NCBI GenBank assembly: GCA_036841525.1
Contig: DAITVZ010000023.1
Location: 1 to 60,905, forward strand
Reading direction: 5' to 3'
DNA: 60,905 bases
Origin: JAAYEA01 sp012689325
Lineage (GTDB): Bacteria > Chloroflexota > Anaerolineae > JAAYEA01
The translations under genes were made by a program, and so were the position numbers. Positions 1-8,324 of this stretch are shown here, piece after piece. The notes under the pieces were generated by a model. It did no database searches and was not told the origin of the DNA. It saw only the letters and a list, made by a program, of their open reading frames with translations. Numbering within the stretch: the first letter of the stretch is position 1; each line of letters opens with the position of its first letter.

Positions 1-57
1 CCGTTTGAGGGGTGCTGAGAAGGCGGCCCTGGTGGGTTCGACTCCCATCCACTCCCG
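1..57 (+). tRNA. selC: 3' part of a class II tRNA, probably tRNA-Sec (selC)
   Basis: Only the end of the gene is inside the window. Visible are a long variable arm (about 5-31), a T-arm with stem GTGGG/CCCAT around the loop TTCGACT (32-48), and a 3' acceptor strand. Counting from the fixed T-loop, a 7-bp acceptor would leave C as discriminator base, unusual for the class II tRNAs Ser and Leu. An 8-bp acceptor strand CCACTCCC followed by G57 matches bacterial selenocysteine tRNA (8-bp acceptor, G73). CCA is not encoded. The D-arm and anticodon lie upstream, so identity is inferred; tRNA-Ser is the main alternative. Confidence 0.6.
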
Positions 58-62
58 CTCGA

Positions 63-92
63 GGCCCTGCTGATGAGGCAGGGCCTTTTTAT
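63..92 (+). terminator. Rho-independent terminator of the tRNA
   Basis: Perfect 8-bp stem GGCCCTGC (63-70) / GCAGGGCC (78-85), 7-nt loop, followed by TTTTTATTT. It closes the tRNA transcript just before the promoter of the next gene. Confidence 0.9.
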
Positions 93-121
93 TTGGCGGC
101 CTGGCGCCGCGTCCCTATAAT
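93..121 (+). promoter_or_regulatory. Sigma-70-type promoter of the alpha/beta hydrolase
   Basis: TTGGCG (93-98), 17-bp spacer, TATAAT (116-121). Transcription would start near 128, giving a short leader that carries the GGAGG ribosome site about 10 nt before the ATG at 151. Confidence 0.75.
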
Positions 122-150
122 GGGCTCACATCTCGTGGAGGTAGGCACGC

Positions 151-1185
151 ATGGCCAAGCGCAACTTTTCGATGGTCGAGTATTTCAACAAACGAGCCCA
201 GGATTGGGTTCCCCAGCTCGCGTTCCAGGGGAGCACGCCGGCGGATTGGCAGGCCTGGCGGGCCAAGGCCCTGCCCAAGCTGCTGGAGCTGCTGGGCGAG
301 TTCCCCCAGCCGGTGGACCCGGCGCCCGATGTGATCTATGCCAGCGAGGAGGGCGGCATCATCCGCGAGCGGGTGGTCATCGACTCGGAAGAATACATGT
401 CCATCCCCTGCGTCGTCTTGCGCCCGACGGACATGCCCGCCAACGGCAAGGGGCGCGCCATCCTCTGCAGCCACGGCCACGGCCCCTTCGGCAAAGAGCC
501 GGTGGCGGGCAACCGCGCCCGTCCGGACCTCGTCGCCGAGATCGCCAAGTATCACTATAACTATGCCGAAGAGATGGCGCGGCGCGGCTACCTGACCATC
601 GCGCCTGACCTGCGCGTCTTTGGCGAGCGCGCCGATGGCGGCAACCCCTATCCGGGCCGGGACAAATGCAACGTCCATTTCATCCGCGGCGCGCTCTTGG
701 GCATCTATACCCTCACGCTGAACATCTGGGACATGAAGGTCTGCATCGACTATCTTCAGTCGCGGCCCGAGGTGGACCCGGAGCGCATCGGCATGATGGG
801 CCTCTCCCAGGGCGGGACCATGACCACCTTTACCAGCGCCGTGGAGCCGCGGATCAAGGTCGCCGATATCATGGGCTATGTCAATTCCTGGAAGGGCTTT
901 GGCATCCAGCGCTCCAATTTCTGCGGCTCGCAGATGGTGCCCGAGGTCTACCGGTATCTGGACACCTCCGATATCGCCGGCCTGATCGCGCCGCGCCCGC
1001 TCCTGATCGAGATGGGCATCCACGACACCTGCTTTTTCATCGAGGACACCCTGCGCGGCTTTGAGGGCGTCCAGCGTATCTACCAGGCGGCGGGCTGCGC
1101 CGACAAGCTCTGGGCCGACGTGCATCCCAACGAGCACGCTTTCGCCGGCAACAAGGCCTACGACTTTTTCGACAAGTACTTGTAA
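151..1185 (+). CDS. Alpha/beta hydrolase (acetyl xylan esterase / dienelactone hydrolase-like)
   Basis: A 344-residue soluble hydrolase with no signal peptide. The nucleophile elbow is GLSQGG with Ser219; the probable acid is Asp292 (GIHDTC) and the probable base His329 (PNEHAF), a normal order and spacing for the alpha/beta hydrolase fold. The N-terminal cap and the CSHGHG oxyanion-loop motif resemble the abhydrolase_7 / acetyl xylan esterase group, whose members deacetylate or deesterify carbohydrate substrates; the actual substrate cannot be read. Start chosen from the GGAGG site and the promoter just upstream. It stands alone between two hairpins. Confidence 0.85.
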   Translation: MAKRNFSMVEYFNKRAQDWVPQLAFQGSTPADWQAWRAKALPKLLELLGEFPQPVDPAPDVIYASEEGGIIRERVVIDSEEYMSIPCVVLRPTDMPANGKGRAILCSHGHGPFGKEPVAGNRARPDLVAEIAKYHYNYAEEMARRGYLTIAPDLRVFGERADGGNPYPGRDKCNVHFIRGALLGIYTLTLNIWDMKVCIDYLQSRPEVDPERIGMMGLSQGGTMTTFTSAVEPRIKVADIMGYVNSWKGFGIQRSNFCGSQMVPEVYRYLDTSDIAGLIAPRPLLIEMGIHDTCFFIEDTLRGFEGVQRIYQAAGCADKLWADVHPNEHAFAGNKAYDFFDKYL

Positions 1186-1217
1186 GGGGTAATGGTACTC
1201 CTTTAGCCTCTCGTTTC

Positions 1218-1248
1218 GCTCGCGCGGCCCCGGCCGCGCGAGCATTTG
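1218..1248 (+). terminator. Strong hairpin, probable terminator after the hydrolase
   Basis: Perfect 10-bp stem GCTCGCGCGG (1218-1227) / CCGCGCGAGC (1234-1243) followed by ATTTGGTCTTT. The U-tract is interrupted, so termination may be partial. Confidence 0.6.
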
Positions 1249-1274
1249 GTCTTTGCCGGGGATTGTGCTAGAAT
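1246..1274 (+). promoter_or_regulatory. Extended -10 promoter of the pseudokinase gene
   Basis: TTGGTC (1246-1251), 17 bp, TAGAAT (1269-1274) preceded by TGC (extended -10). It places the transcript start near 1281. It rules out the in-frame ATG at 1273 as translation start and supports the ATG at 1405, leaving a leader of about 125 nt. The same TGn-TAGAAT box precedes the kinase operon at 31441. Confidence 0.55.
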
Positions 1275-1404
1275 GTCCGACACCTGCCCCCCGGATGCGG
1301 GAGCGGTGCAATCGCCAGCCGATTGTTCGCTTGCCGCTCGCTCTGGAGACGGACCCTCGGTTGGCCAGCCAGTCCTAACCCAAACGCTTGGATGTCCTTA
1401 TCGC

Positions 1405-4400
1405 ATGTCCCGACGATGCCCGAGATGCAACCACGTCAACCCTGACGAGACGCTGCGCTGCCTCGCTTGCCGCGCCCCGTTGATGCAGCCCTGCCCGCAT
1501 TGCGGCGCGAGCAACCCCGTGGGCGCGACCGGCTGCTCCTCGTGTGGGCGGCCCTTCCTCGGCGAAGAAGAGCTCTTTGCGCAGTTCTTCCAGAAAACGC
1601 CCCAGCGCGCCATCCAGGGGCGCTACATCGTGGATAAGGCCATATTGCGCGGCAAGGTGGCCATCCTTTATCGCGCGCAGGACGTCCGCAGCGAGGAGCA
1701 GCGCCTGCTCTGGGAGTTCTCCGAGATCGCCCTGCTCACCGGCGAGGAAAAGAACAACGCCCGCCGGGCCTTCCGGGAGCAGGCGGGCTATTGGGAGAGC
1801 CTCAAACATCCCAACCTGGCCCCCATCGCGGATGCCCTGACGGTGGGCGAGAAGCACTACCTGGTGCTGGACGTGCCCCAGGTCTGGGCGCTGAAGCAGT
1901 TGGTGCGCAGCCCCTCGCTGCCCCTGGAAGAGGAGCATGTCCTGAGCTGGGGCGCGCAACTGGCCGAGCTGCTGGCCTACCTGCACCGCCAGACCCCCCC
2001 GATCTATTTGGGCGAAGTGCAGCCCGAGGATTTCGTCGTCTCGCGGGAGGGCCTGATCCAGCTCGTGAATTACCGCCTGGATCGCCTGTTCCTGCCGGAG
2101 CGGGACGTGGACCCGCGTCTGGCGGGCAAGTCGCCCTACGTGGCCCCGGAGGTGGCGGGCCGGAGCTACACGGCGGCCAGCGACATCTACGGCCTGGGCA
2201 TGCTGCTCTATGGCGTCATCTCGCGCCAGGTGCTGGATAGCTCCTCGCATCGTCCCGCCTCGCTGCCCAATGGCATCCCCGGGGCCTCGCGCCAGTTTCA
2301 GGCCGCCATCTTGCGCGCCACGCGCCGCGAGCCGGGGGAGCGCTTCCCCAGCGCCGCCGAGATGCGCGTGGCTCTGTGGGGCAACGAGCCGATCTACCTG
2401 ACCCCCTTGCCCGCGGCCAAAAAGAGCGCGCCGGCCCGTGCAGCGGCGTCAGAAGCTCGGGCGCCCGCGGCGCGGCCCGCGTCGGCCAGCGCGGCGGTGG
2501 AAGCGCAAGCTGGTCCCGTCGAATCCTCGCGCATCCTGATCCGCCCGCGGCGGCTGGAGGTCGAGGGCGTGACCATGGAGCAAAAGCGCTCCGCCGAGCT
2601 GGCGATCTATAACATGGGCGAGGGCGAATTGGAAGGCCGCCTGCACAGCCAGGTGGATTGGGTGGTCTTGGGCCGCACCACCTTCCGCCTCCAGCCCAAG
2701 CAAGCCGTCAAGGTCCCCGTCACGGTCCTGGGCACGCGGCTGCCGCGCGAGGGCGCCGTGGACCCCCAGGCGATTCTGGTGGATAGCAGCGCCGGGCGCC
2801 GCTGGGTCAGCGTGCAGGCCAAGGTGGTGGCCGAGCCGATCCTCACCCTGCCGCAGGGCCTGGTGGATTTCGGCGAGGTGCAGGGCTCGCGACTGGTCGC
2901 CGCGCGCGTGCCGATCCGCAATTCGGGCAGTGGGATGCTCAGCGGCGTGCTGCGCAGCCGCGTGGAGTGGCTGCAGGTGCCCCGCGCCGAGTTCGTGGCC
3001 GCGCCGGGCAGCGATGCCCAGGTGGAGATCTTGCTCAACCCGGCGATTCTCTTGCCCGGGGCGCACCGCAACGATAACGCGCTGGTGGTGGACAGCGACG
3101 CCGGGCAGGCGAGCATCGCCGCCCAGGTGGTGCTGGTCAAGCCCATCCTGGAGGTGCAACCCTCCTACCTCGATTTCGGCGCCATCCGTCGCGGCGAGCG
3201 GGGCCAGCAGACGCTGGTCGTGACCAACGCCGGCGATGGGCTGCTCGATCACTCGCTGCGCAGCCAGGAGCCCTGGCTGCAGGTCGCCGCGCCGCCAACC
3301 CGGCTGCCCGCGGGGGTGCGCCGCGAGATCGTCGTGGAGCTGGACACGTCCGCGCTGCCCGAGGGCCTCACCGAGTCGCGGCAGGCGCTGCTGGTGCGCT
3401 CCAACGGCGGCGCGGTCACCGTGCCGGTCCGCGTGCGCGTGCTGGCGCCTCGCCTGCAAATCGCCCAGGCCGAGCTGGATTTCGGCGAGGTGCCGCTGGG
3501 CGACCCGGCGCAGGCTGTCCTGGCGGTGCGCAACAGCGGCTCCGCGCCGCTGCACGTCCGGCTGGAGAGCGCCCTCGCTTGGCTCGCGCCTTCCCGTGCC
3601 GAGCTCGAAATTCCGGCGCAAGGGTCGGCGGATGTGGTGATCACCGCCGAGACGACGGGCTTTGCGCGCGGCCAGTACCTGGAGCTGCCCGTCGGTTTGC
3701 GCGTGCTCAGCGACGGCGGCGAGCGCGAGATACCGGCGCGCATCTGGCTTTTGCGCCCGGCGCTGGAAGTGGAGCCCGCGGCCATCGACTTTGGCATCGT
3801 GGACCGCGCCATCCCCGCCGAGCGGGCCCTGACCATTCGCAACCGGGATACCGGCTTGTTGGAGTGGCAGCTTAGCAGCGAGGCCTGGTGGGTGGAGATC
3901 GTCCCGCCGCAGGGCGTTTGCCCCGCCGGCGAGGAGGTCCAGGTGCGGCTGGTGGCCTATGCGCTGGCCCTGCCGCCCGAGCAAGGCAGCGCCGCGGGGA
4001 TGCTGCGCGTCGCCAGCAGCGGCGGCGAGCGGCAGTTGCCCCTCTCGCTGGTGGTGGCCGCGCCTCGCCTGGACGTGGATTTCTCGCGGGTGGATTTGGG
4101 CGTCAGCGTCAACTATGCCGAGGCGGAGGGCTCTTTCCTGGTCTTTAACCGCGGCCTCGGCCCGTTGCGCGGCGAGATAGCGCTTCGCTCGTCGCGCCTG
4201 ACCGCGGAACCGGCAGCCTTTGTCTGCGATACAGGCATGTCTCAGGTCATCCGCGTGCGCGCCAACACGACGGGCCTGGCCGCCGGCCTGGTGAGTGAGG
4301 AGGGGGCCATCGCCATCCGCAGCAACGGCGGCGACGCGATCCTCGACGCCTTTTATGAGGTCGTTTTGCAGGAGCGGGTGACGGCCGAGCTGCCGCCGCT

Positions 4401-4653
4401 GACCCTATCCGAGGATCAGACCCAGGCCCAGGGCAAATTGGCGATCACCAACGAGGGCTATGAGGCGGTGACGGCGACGATCCAGCCCAGCTCGCCGCGG
4501 CTCGAGATCACCCGGCGCTCCTGCACCGTCAAGCCGGGCAAGACCTTGCGGCTGCAGGTCACGCTGGACCGGGCCGCCGGGGGCGCCGAACCCCTCTATT
4601 TCGAGATCGCCGCTGGCAAGGAGAGATGGCGGGTGCCCGTGCAGACGGCATAG
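1405..4653 (+). CDS. Zinc-ribbon pseudokinase with tandem Ig-like repeats
   Basis: 1082 residues. Residues 4-52 hold two zinc ribbons (CPRC...CLAC and CPHC...CSSC). Residues about 73-325 have a Ser/Thr kinase fold, recognisable from YVAPEV and SDIYGLGMLLYG, but the catalytic loop HRD is replaced by LGE (YLGEVQPEDF) and DFG by NYR. The glycine loop is also missing, so catalysis is very unlikely. After an Ala/Pro linker, residues about 375-1082 contain six to seven repeats of roughly 100 residues, each with a core like LDFGEV...NSGSG...WL, the ASPM/SPD-2/Hydin-type Ig fold. The same repeats occur in the kinases at 36848 and 38704, so it may be a scaffold or substrate partner of that system. No good Shine-Dalgarno is visible before 1405; zinc-ribbon sequence starting right after the Met supports this start. 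Confidence 0.8.
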   Translation: MSRRCPRCNHVNPDETLRCLACRAPLMQPCPHCGASNPVGATGCSSCGRPFLGEEELFAQFFQKTPQRAIQGRYIVDKAILRGKVAILYRAQDVRSEEQRLLWEFSEIALLTGEEKNNARRAFREQAGYWESLKHPNLAPIADALTVGEKHYLVLDVPQVWALKQLVRSPSLPLEEEHVLSWGAQLAELLAYLHRQTPPIYLGEVQPEDFVVSREGLIQLVNYRLDRLFLPERDVDPRLAGKSPYVAPEVAGRSYTAASDIYGLGMLLYGVISRQVLDSSSHRPASLPNGIPGASRQFQAAILRATRREPGERFPSAAEMRVALWGNEPIYLTPLPAAKKSAPARAAASEARAPAARPASASAAVEAQAGPVESSRILIRPRRLEVEGVTMEQKRSAELAIYNMGEGELEGRLHSQVDWVVLGRTTFRLQPKQAVKVPVTVLGTRLPREGAVDPQAILVDSSAGRRWVSVQAKVVAEPILTLPQGLVDFGEVQGSRLVAARVPIRNSGSGMLSGVLRSRVEWLQVPRAEFVAAPGSDAQVEILLNPAILLPGAHRNDNALVVDSDAGQASIAAQVVLVKPILEVQPSYLDFGAIRRGERGQQTLVVTNAGDGLLDHSLRSQEPWLQVAAPPTRLPAGVRREIVVELDTSALPEGLTESRQALLVRSNGGAVTVPVRVRVLAPRLQIAQAELDFGEVPLGDPAQAVLAVRNSGSAPLHVRLESALAWLAPSRAELEIPAQGSADVVITAETTGFARGQYLELPVGLRVLSDGGEREIPARIWLLRPALEVEPAAIDFGIVDRAIPAERALTIRNRDTGLLEWQLSSEAWWVEIVPPQGVCPAGEEVQVRLVAYALALPPEQGSAAGMLRVASSGGERQLPLSLVVAAPRLDVDFSRVDLGVSVNYAEAEGSFLVFNRGLGPLRGEIALRSSRLTAEPAAFVCDTGMSQVIRVRANTTGLAAGLVSEEGAIAIRSNGGDAILDAFYEVVLQERVTAELPPLTLSEDQTQAQGKLAITNEGYEAVTATIQPSSPRLEITRRSCTVKPGKTLRLQVTLDRAAGGAEPLYFEIAAGKERWRVPVQTA

Positions 4654-4713
4654 GGCGCCCGGGCAGGGGACTCTAGCGCGCTGCTCCATCAACCATAGGA
4701 TGAGGAGTTGCCC

Positions 4714-6009
4714 ATGCGTTCGCGCTATCGGTGGTTCGTGGTGGCGATCTTTTTCTGCTTCATGCTGCTCCATCAAGCGGACAAGCTGCTGATCGGGCCG
4801 CTGACTACGCCGATCATGGACGAGTTCGGCATCAACGAGGCGCAAATGGGCGCCGTGTCCACCGGCGCGCTCATCATTGGCACCATCTTTTACCCCCTGT
4901 GGGGCTACCTCTACGATCGCTTCGCCCGGGCCAAGCTGCTGGCCATCGCCTCGTTCATCTGGGGCGCCACCACCTGGATCAGCTCGCGCGCCCGCACTTT
5001 CGGGTTTTTCGTGGGCAGCCGCGCCTCCACCGGCATCGACGATTCCAGCTATCCGGGGCTCTATAGCCTGATCTCGGACTATTTTGGGCCCGAGCTGCGC
5101 GGCAAGGTCTATGGCCTGTTGCAGGTGGCCATGCCCATGGGCTACCTGTTGGGCTTGATCCTGGCCACCGTCGTCGGGCAGGCGCTGGGCTGGCGCAACC
5201 TCTTTTTCATCACCGGCGGCATTGGCATCCTGCTGGCCTTTGTGATCTGGTTTGGGGTCAAGGAGGCGCCGCGGGGCCAAGCCGAGCCCGAGCTGCGCGA
5301 CCTGGAGCAGATCGGCGTCTATCGCTTTCACTGGCGCGAGGCCCTGCAGCTCTTCCGCAAGCGCAGCCTGGTGCTGCTCTTCATCCAGGGCTTTTTCGGC
5401 GTCGTGCCCTGGAACGTGCTTACCTACTGGGCCTTTCGTTACCTGGAGACCGAGCGCGGCTATGACACCGGCCAGGCCACGGTGGTGATGGGCCTGGTCG
5501 TGCTGGTGTTGGCGGCGGGCTATTTCGTGGGCGGCTCCCTGGGCGACATGGCTTTCAAGCGCACCCGCCGCGGGCGCGTGTACGTGAGCACCTTTGGCAT
5601 CCTCATGGGCGCGATCTTTCTCTTTCTGGCGGTGCGGGTGCCGATGGATAACCCCACGCTGTTCATGATCCTGTTGGGGATCACCGCGCTGTTCATGCCC
5701 TTCGCTTCGCCCAATGGCGCGGCCACGGTGCACGACATGGTGGCGCCCGAGATGCGCAGCACGGCGCTGGCGGTGCAGTACTTTATCGAGCAGGGCGGCG
5801 CGGCGCTGGCCCCCCTGGCAGCCGGCCTGATCGCGGTGCGCTCGTCCTTGCAGACCGCCATCCTGGCGACCTGCATCGGCACGTGGCTGCTCTGCGCGCT
5901 CTTTTACTCGTTTATCGCCCGGTCGTTGCCCCAGGATATGGAACACCTGCGCCAGCTCATGCGCGCGCGAGGCGAGGCGGCGCTTCAGGGCCAGCCGGCC
6001 GACGACTGA
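4714..6009 (+). CDS. Major facilitator superfamily transporter
   Basis: 431 residues with about 12 hydrophobic segments. The loop between helices 2 and 3 has the MFS signature (GYLYDRFARAKLL). It resembles MFS members that carry sugar phosphates, organic acids or lipids (spinster-like), but substrate cannot be assigned. The ATG at 4714 has GAGGAG about 8 nt upstream; a TTG six bases earlier is less likely. It lies 60 bp after the pseudokinase gene and 59 bp before the DUF362 gene, both on the same strand, so it may be co-transcribed. Confidence 0.85.
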   Translation: MRSRYRWFVVAIFFCFMLLHQADKLLIGPLTTPIMDEFGINEAQMGAVSTGALIIGTIFYPLWGYLYDRFARAKLLAIASFIWGATTWISSRARTFGFFVGSRASTGIDDSSYPGLYSLISDYFGPELRGKVYGLLQVAMPMGYLLGLILATVVGQALGWRNLFFITGGIGILLAFVIWFGVKEAPRGQAEPELRDLEQIGVYRFHWREALQLFRKRSLVLLFIQGFFGVVPWNVLTYWAFRYLETERGYDTGQATVVMGLVVLVLAAGYFVGGSLGDMAFKRTRRGRVYVSTFGILMGAIFLFLAVRVPMDNPTLFMILLGITALFMPFASPNGAATVHDMVAPEMRSTALAVQYFIEQGGAALAPLAAGLIAVRSSLQTAILATCIGTWLLCALFYSFIARSLPQDMEHLRQLMRARGEAALQGQPADD

Positions 6010-6068
6010 GGGGACCGCCACGGCGTTGCCGGGCCGCGGGAGCGCCGCGTTAGTCAGTGAGGTGCGAA

Positions 6069-7097
6069 ATGCTATCCGCAAGCGATCTTGATCGAGCTCT
6101 GCAGACGGTCTATTTGCTCCGAACCCCGCTGGACCAACTGCCCGGCCCGAAGGTCTTTCGCCAGGCGGGGCAGGCGATGGTGGAGGGCCTGTGGGGCGAG
6201 TGGCAGCGGCACGGTAGGCCCCAGCTTCCTGTTGTGCTCAAGCCCAACGTCGTCTGGAACGAGCCCGCTGAGTCGGGCATCGTCACCCACCCCGCTTTCA
6301 TGGGCGGGCTGGCGCGCGGGCTGCTGGACCACGGCGTGCCCGCCGACCAGATCATCGTCGCGGAGGGCGGCGGCGCGGAGACGATGATGGACACCCTGGA
6401 CTTTTTCCGGGTGGCCGGGTATGTGGACGAGCTGGCGCCGTTGGGCGTGGCCCTGCGCGACCTGAACCAGGATGCCTCGGTGCACCTGATCGATTCAAGC
6501 CGGCCGATCTTGCGCCACCTGCACGTCTCCAAGACGGTCCTCCAGGCGGGGACACTGGTCAACGTGCCCAAGATGAAGACGCACAACATGGCCGTGGTCA
6601 CCCTCTGCGTCAAGAACATGCAAGGGATGCTGACGCCCATCAACTATCGCCACCTCTGCACCGCCTACCCGCGCTGGGAGGACGACGACGGGCTGACCCT
6701 GGACGCTCGCGTGGTGGACGCTCTCGAGCGGTTCTACCACAAGCTGGCGGACCTCTACATGGCGCTCCGGCCGGATTGGCATATCCTGGAGGGGATCGTC
6801 GGGCGCGACGGCACCGGCTTTCGCCGCGGCTCGAACATCCCCATGGGCCTGGCGCTGGCCGGGCAGCACCCCCTGGCGGTGGACCAGGTGGCGGCGCAGC
6901 TCATGGGCTTTGAGCCGCGGTCGGTGGGGCTGCTGCGCGTCGCCGCTGAGCGCGGGCTGTGGGACCTGGGCTGGGACCATATCCAGGTGGTCACCTGGCA
7001 GGACGGGGCGTGGGCGCCTTGCCCGGACTGGCGGAGCTATCGCGCCGAGCCGGCCTTCCGCCTGTTGCGGCGGGATGATCTGGTCTACAAGGACTGA
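6069..7097 (+). CDS. DUF362 domain protein
   Basis: 342 residues. The KPNVVW segment near the N-terminus, VNVPKMKTH in the middle and the C-terminal region with GLALAGQHPLAVDQVAAQLMG are typical for the DUF362 family, whose function is unsettled (some members are fused to ferredoxin domains; this one is not). GAGGTG sits about 5 nt before the ATG; a GTG at 6057 is an alternative. It is followed after 14 bp by the next gene with its own GAGGAG site, so the two are probably translated from one mRNA. Confidence 0.8.
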   Translation: MLSASDLDRALQTVYLLRTPLDQLPGPKVFRQAGQAMVEGLWGEWQRHGRPQLPVVLKPNVVWNEPAESGIVTHPAFMGGLARGLLDHGVPADQIIVAEGGGAETMMDTLDFFRVAGYVDELAPLGVALRDLNQDASVHLIDSSRPILRHLHVSKTVLQAGTLVNVPKMKTHNMAVVTLCVKNMQGMLTPINYRHLCTAYPRWEDDDGLTLDARVVDALERFYHKLADLYMALRPDWHILEGIVGRDGTGFRRGSNIPMGLALAGQHPLAVDQVAAQLMGFEPRSVGLLRVAAERGLWDLGWDHIQVVTWQDGAWAPCPDWRSYRAEPAFRLLRRDDLVYKD

Positions 7098-7111
7098 GAG
7101 GAGAAGCAGCG

Positions 7112-8314
7112 ATGCGCAAGGGCTTTTTCGCCTATTCGTGGGACTTGCTGGATGAGGGGATCGAGGCGGCGCTGGCCAACATGGTGGAGCGCTGCGGCTG
7201 CGACGCCATCGCGCTGACCTCCAGCTATCACAGCGCGCGGGTCATCCGCCCGCGGATGCCCGGCCCCAAGGTCTATACCCGCCCTGGGCCCGGGGTCTCG
7301 TTCACGCCCACGCCGGCCTACTATGCCGACGGCGCGCCGCTGCCCATCGTGGACCAGGAGGTGGCCCGCGCCGACGTCCTGGTTAAGTCGCGGGCCTGGT
7401 GCCGGGAGCACGGCGTGGATTACGGCCTATGGACGGTGGGGCTGCACAACTCGACGCTGGGGACCAACGACCCCACGCTCTGCTCGCGCAACTGCTTTGG
7501 CGATACCTATACCTACAACCTCTGCCCCAGCAAGCCTCGCGTCCGCGCCTACCTGCGCGGGCTGATCCGCGATGTGTGCGCCCAGGTCCATCCCGACCGC
7601 ATCCTCTTGGAGACGGCGGGCTATCTGGGGCTGCTGCATTGGGTGCATCACGAAAAGGTGGGGCTGCCCATGAGCGAGGCGGAAGAGATGCTGCTCTTTC
7701 TCTGCTTCTGCCCCGATTGCCTGGAGCGGGCCAGGCAGATGGGCCTGGATGGGGAGGCCGCTAGGGCCCAGGCGGCCCGGCTGGCCGAGGCGCTCTCCGC
7801 CAACGAGCGCGGCGCGCTGCCACCCAACATCGCTATCGCCGACATGCCCGCGCTCCTGGTCGAGTTCCCCGAACTGTACGACTATGTCCGGATGCGGGCC
7901 GAGATCACCGGCACGCTGGTGGGGCAGGTGCGGGAGCTCGCCAACGCGGAGGGCGCCAAGCTGGAGGTGATGCCCTCGGCGTTCGGCATCCCGGTGGCCC
8001 GCGCCTGGCGCGAGGGGATGACGCTGCGACGGCTGGCCCAGGCCAGCGATGGGTTGATCCCTCTGGGCTACTATCCCGACCCCAACCAGGTGCGCGCCGA
8101 GCTGCGCTGGACCAAGATGCTGGGCGGGGACAAGCCCATGAGCGTGGGGCTCACCGCCTGCCATCCCATCGCCGCCTCGGCGGGCGGGCTGGCGGCCAAC
8201 GTCGACGCCTGCGCGGCGGAGGGCGCCGCAGGCGTCTATTACTACAACTATGGTATGTTGAACGAGGAGCGGCTGGACTGGGTGGCGCAGGCCAACCGGC
8301 AGGTGAGCGGCTGA
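7112..8314 (+). CDS. Uncharacterised protein, glycosidase-like TIM-barrel suspected
   Basis: 400 residues, no signal peptide. The pattern of beta-strand/alpha-helix alternation and motifs such as DRILLETAGYLGLLHW followed by a CFCPDC cysteine pair resembles the hypothetical glycosyl-hydrolase-like families (GHL type) found next to sugar catabolic genes. This is a fold-level inference; no catalytic residues can be assigned. GAGGAG precedes the ATG. It ends 10 bp from the convergent sugar kinase gene. Confidence 0.55.
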   Translation: MRKGFFAYSWDLLDEGIEAALANMVERCGCDAIALTSSYHSARVIRPRMPGPKVYTRPGPGVSFTPTPAYYADGAPLPIVDQEVARADVLVKSRAWCREHGVDYGLWTVGLHNSTLGTNDPTLCSRNCFGDTYTYNLCPSKPRVRAYLRGLIRDVCAQVHPDRILLETAGYLGLLHWVHHEKVGLPMSEAEEMLLFLCFCPDCLERARQMGLDGEAARAQAARLAEALSANERGALPPNIAIADMPALLVEFPELYDYVRMRAEITGTLVGQVRELANAEGAKLEVMPSAFGIPVARAWREGMTLRRLAQASDGLIPLGYYPDPNQVRAELRWTKMLGGDKPMSVGLTACHPIAASAGGLAANVDACAAEGAAGVYYYNYGMLNEERLDWVAQANRQVSG

Positions 8315-8324
8315 GCGCGCGCTC

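Noticed and set aside
1246..1404. Longer N-terminus for the pseudokinase
   Set aside because: In-frame starts at 1246 and 1273 lie on the promoter itself; zinc-ribbon homology begins at 1405.
4405..6081. 558-codon antisense frame over the MFS gene
   Set aside because: Runs across the end of one gene and the whole next gene; His/Arg/Gly-rich shadow.
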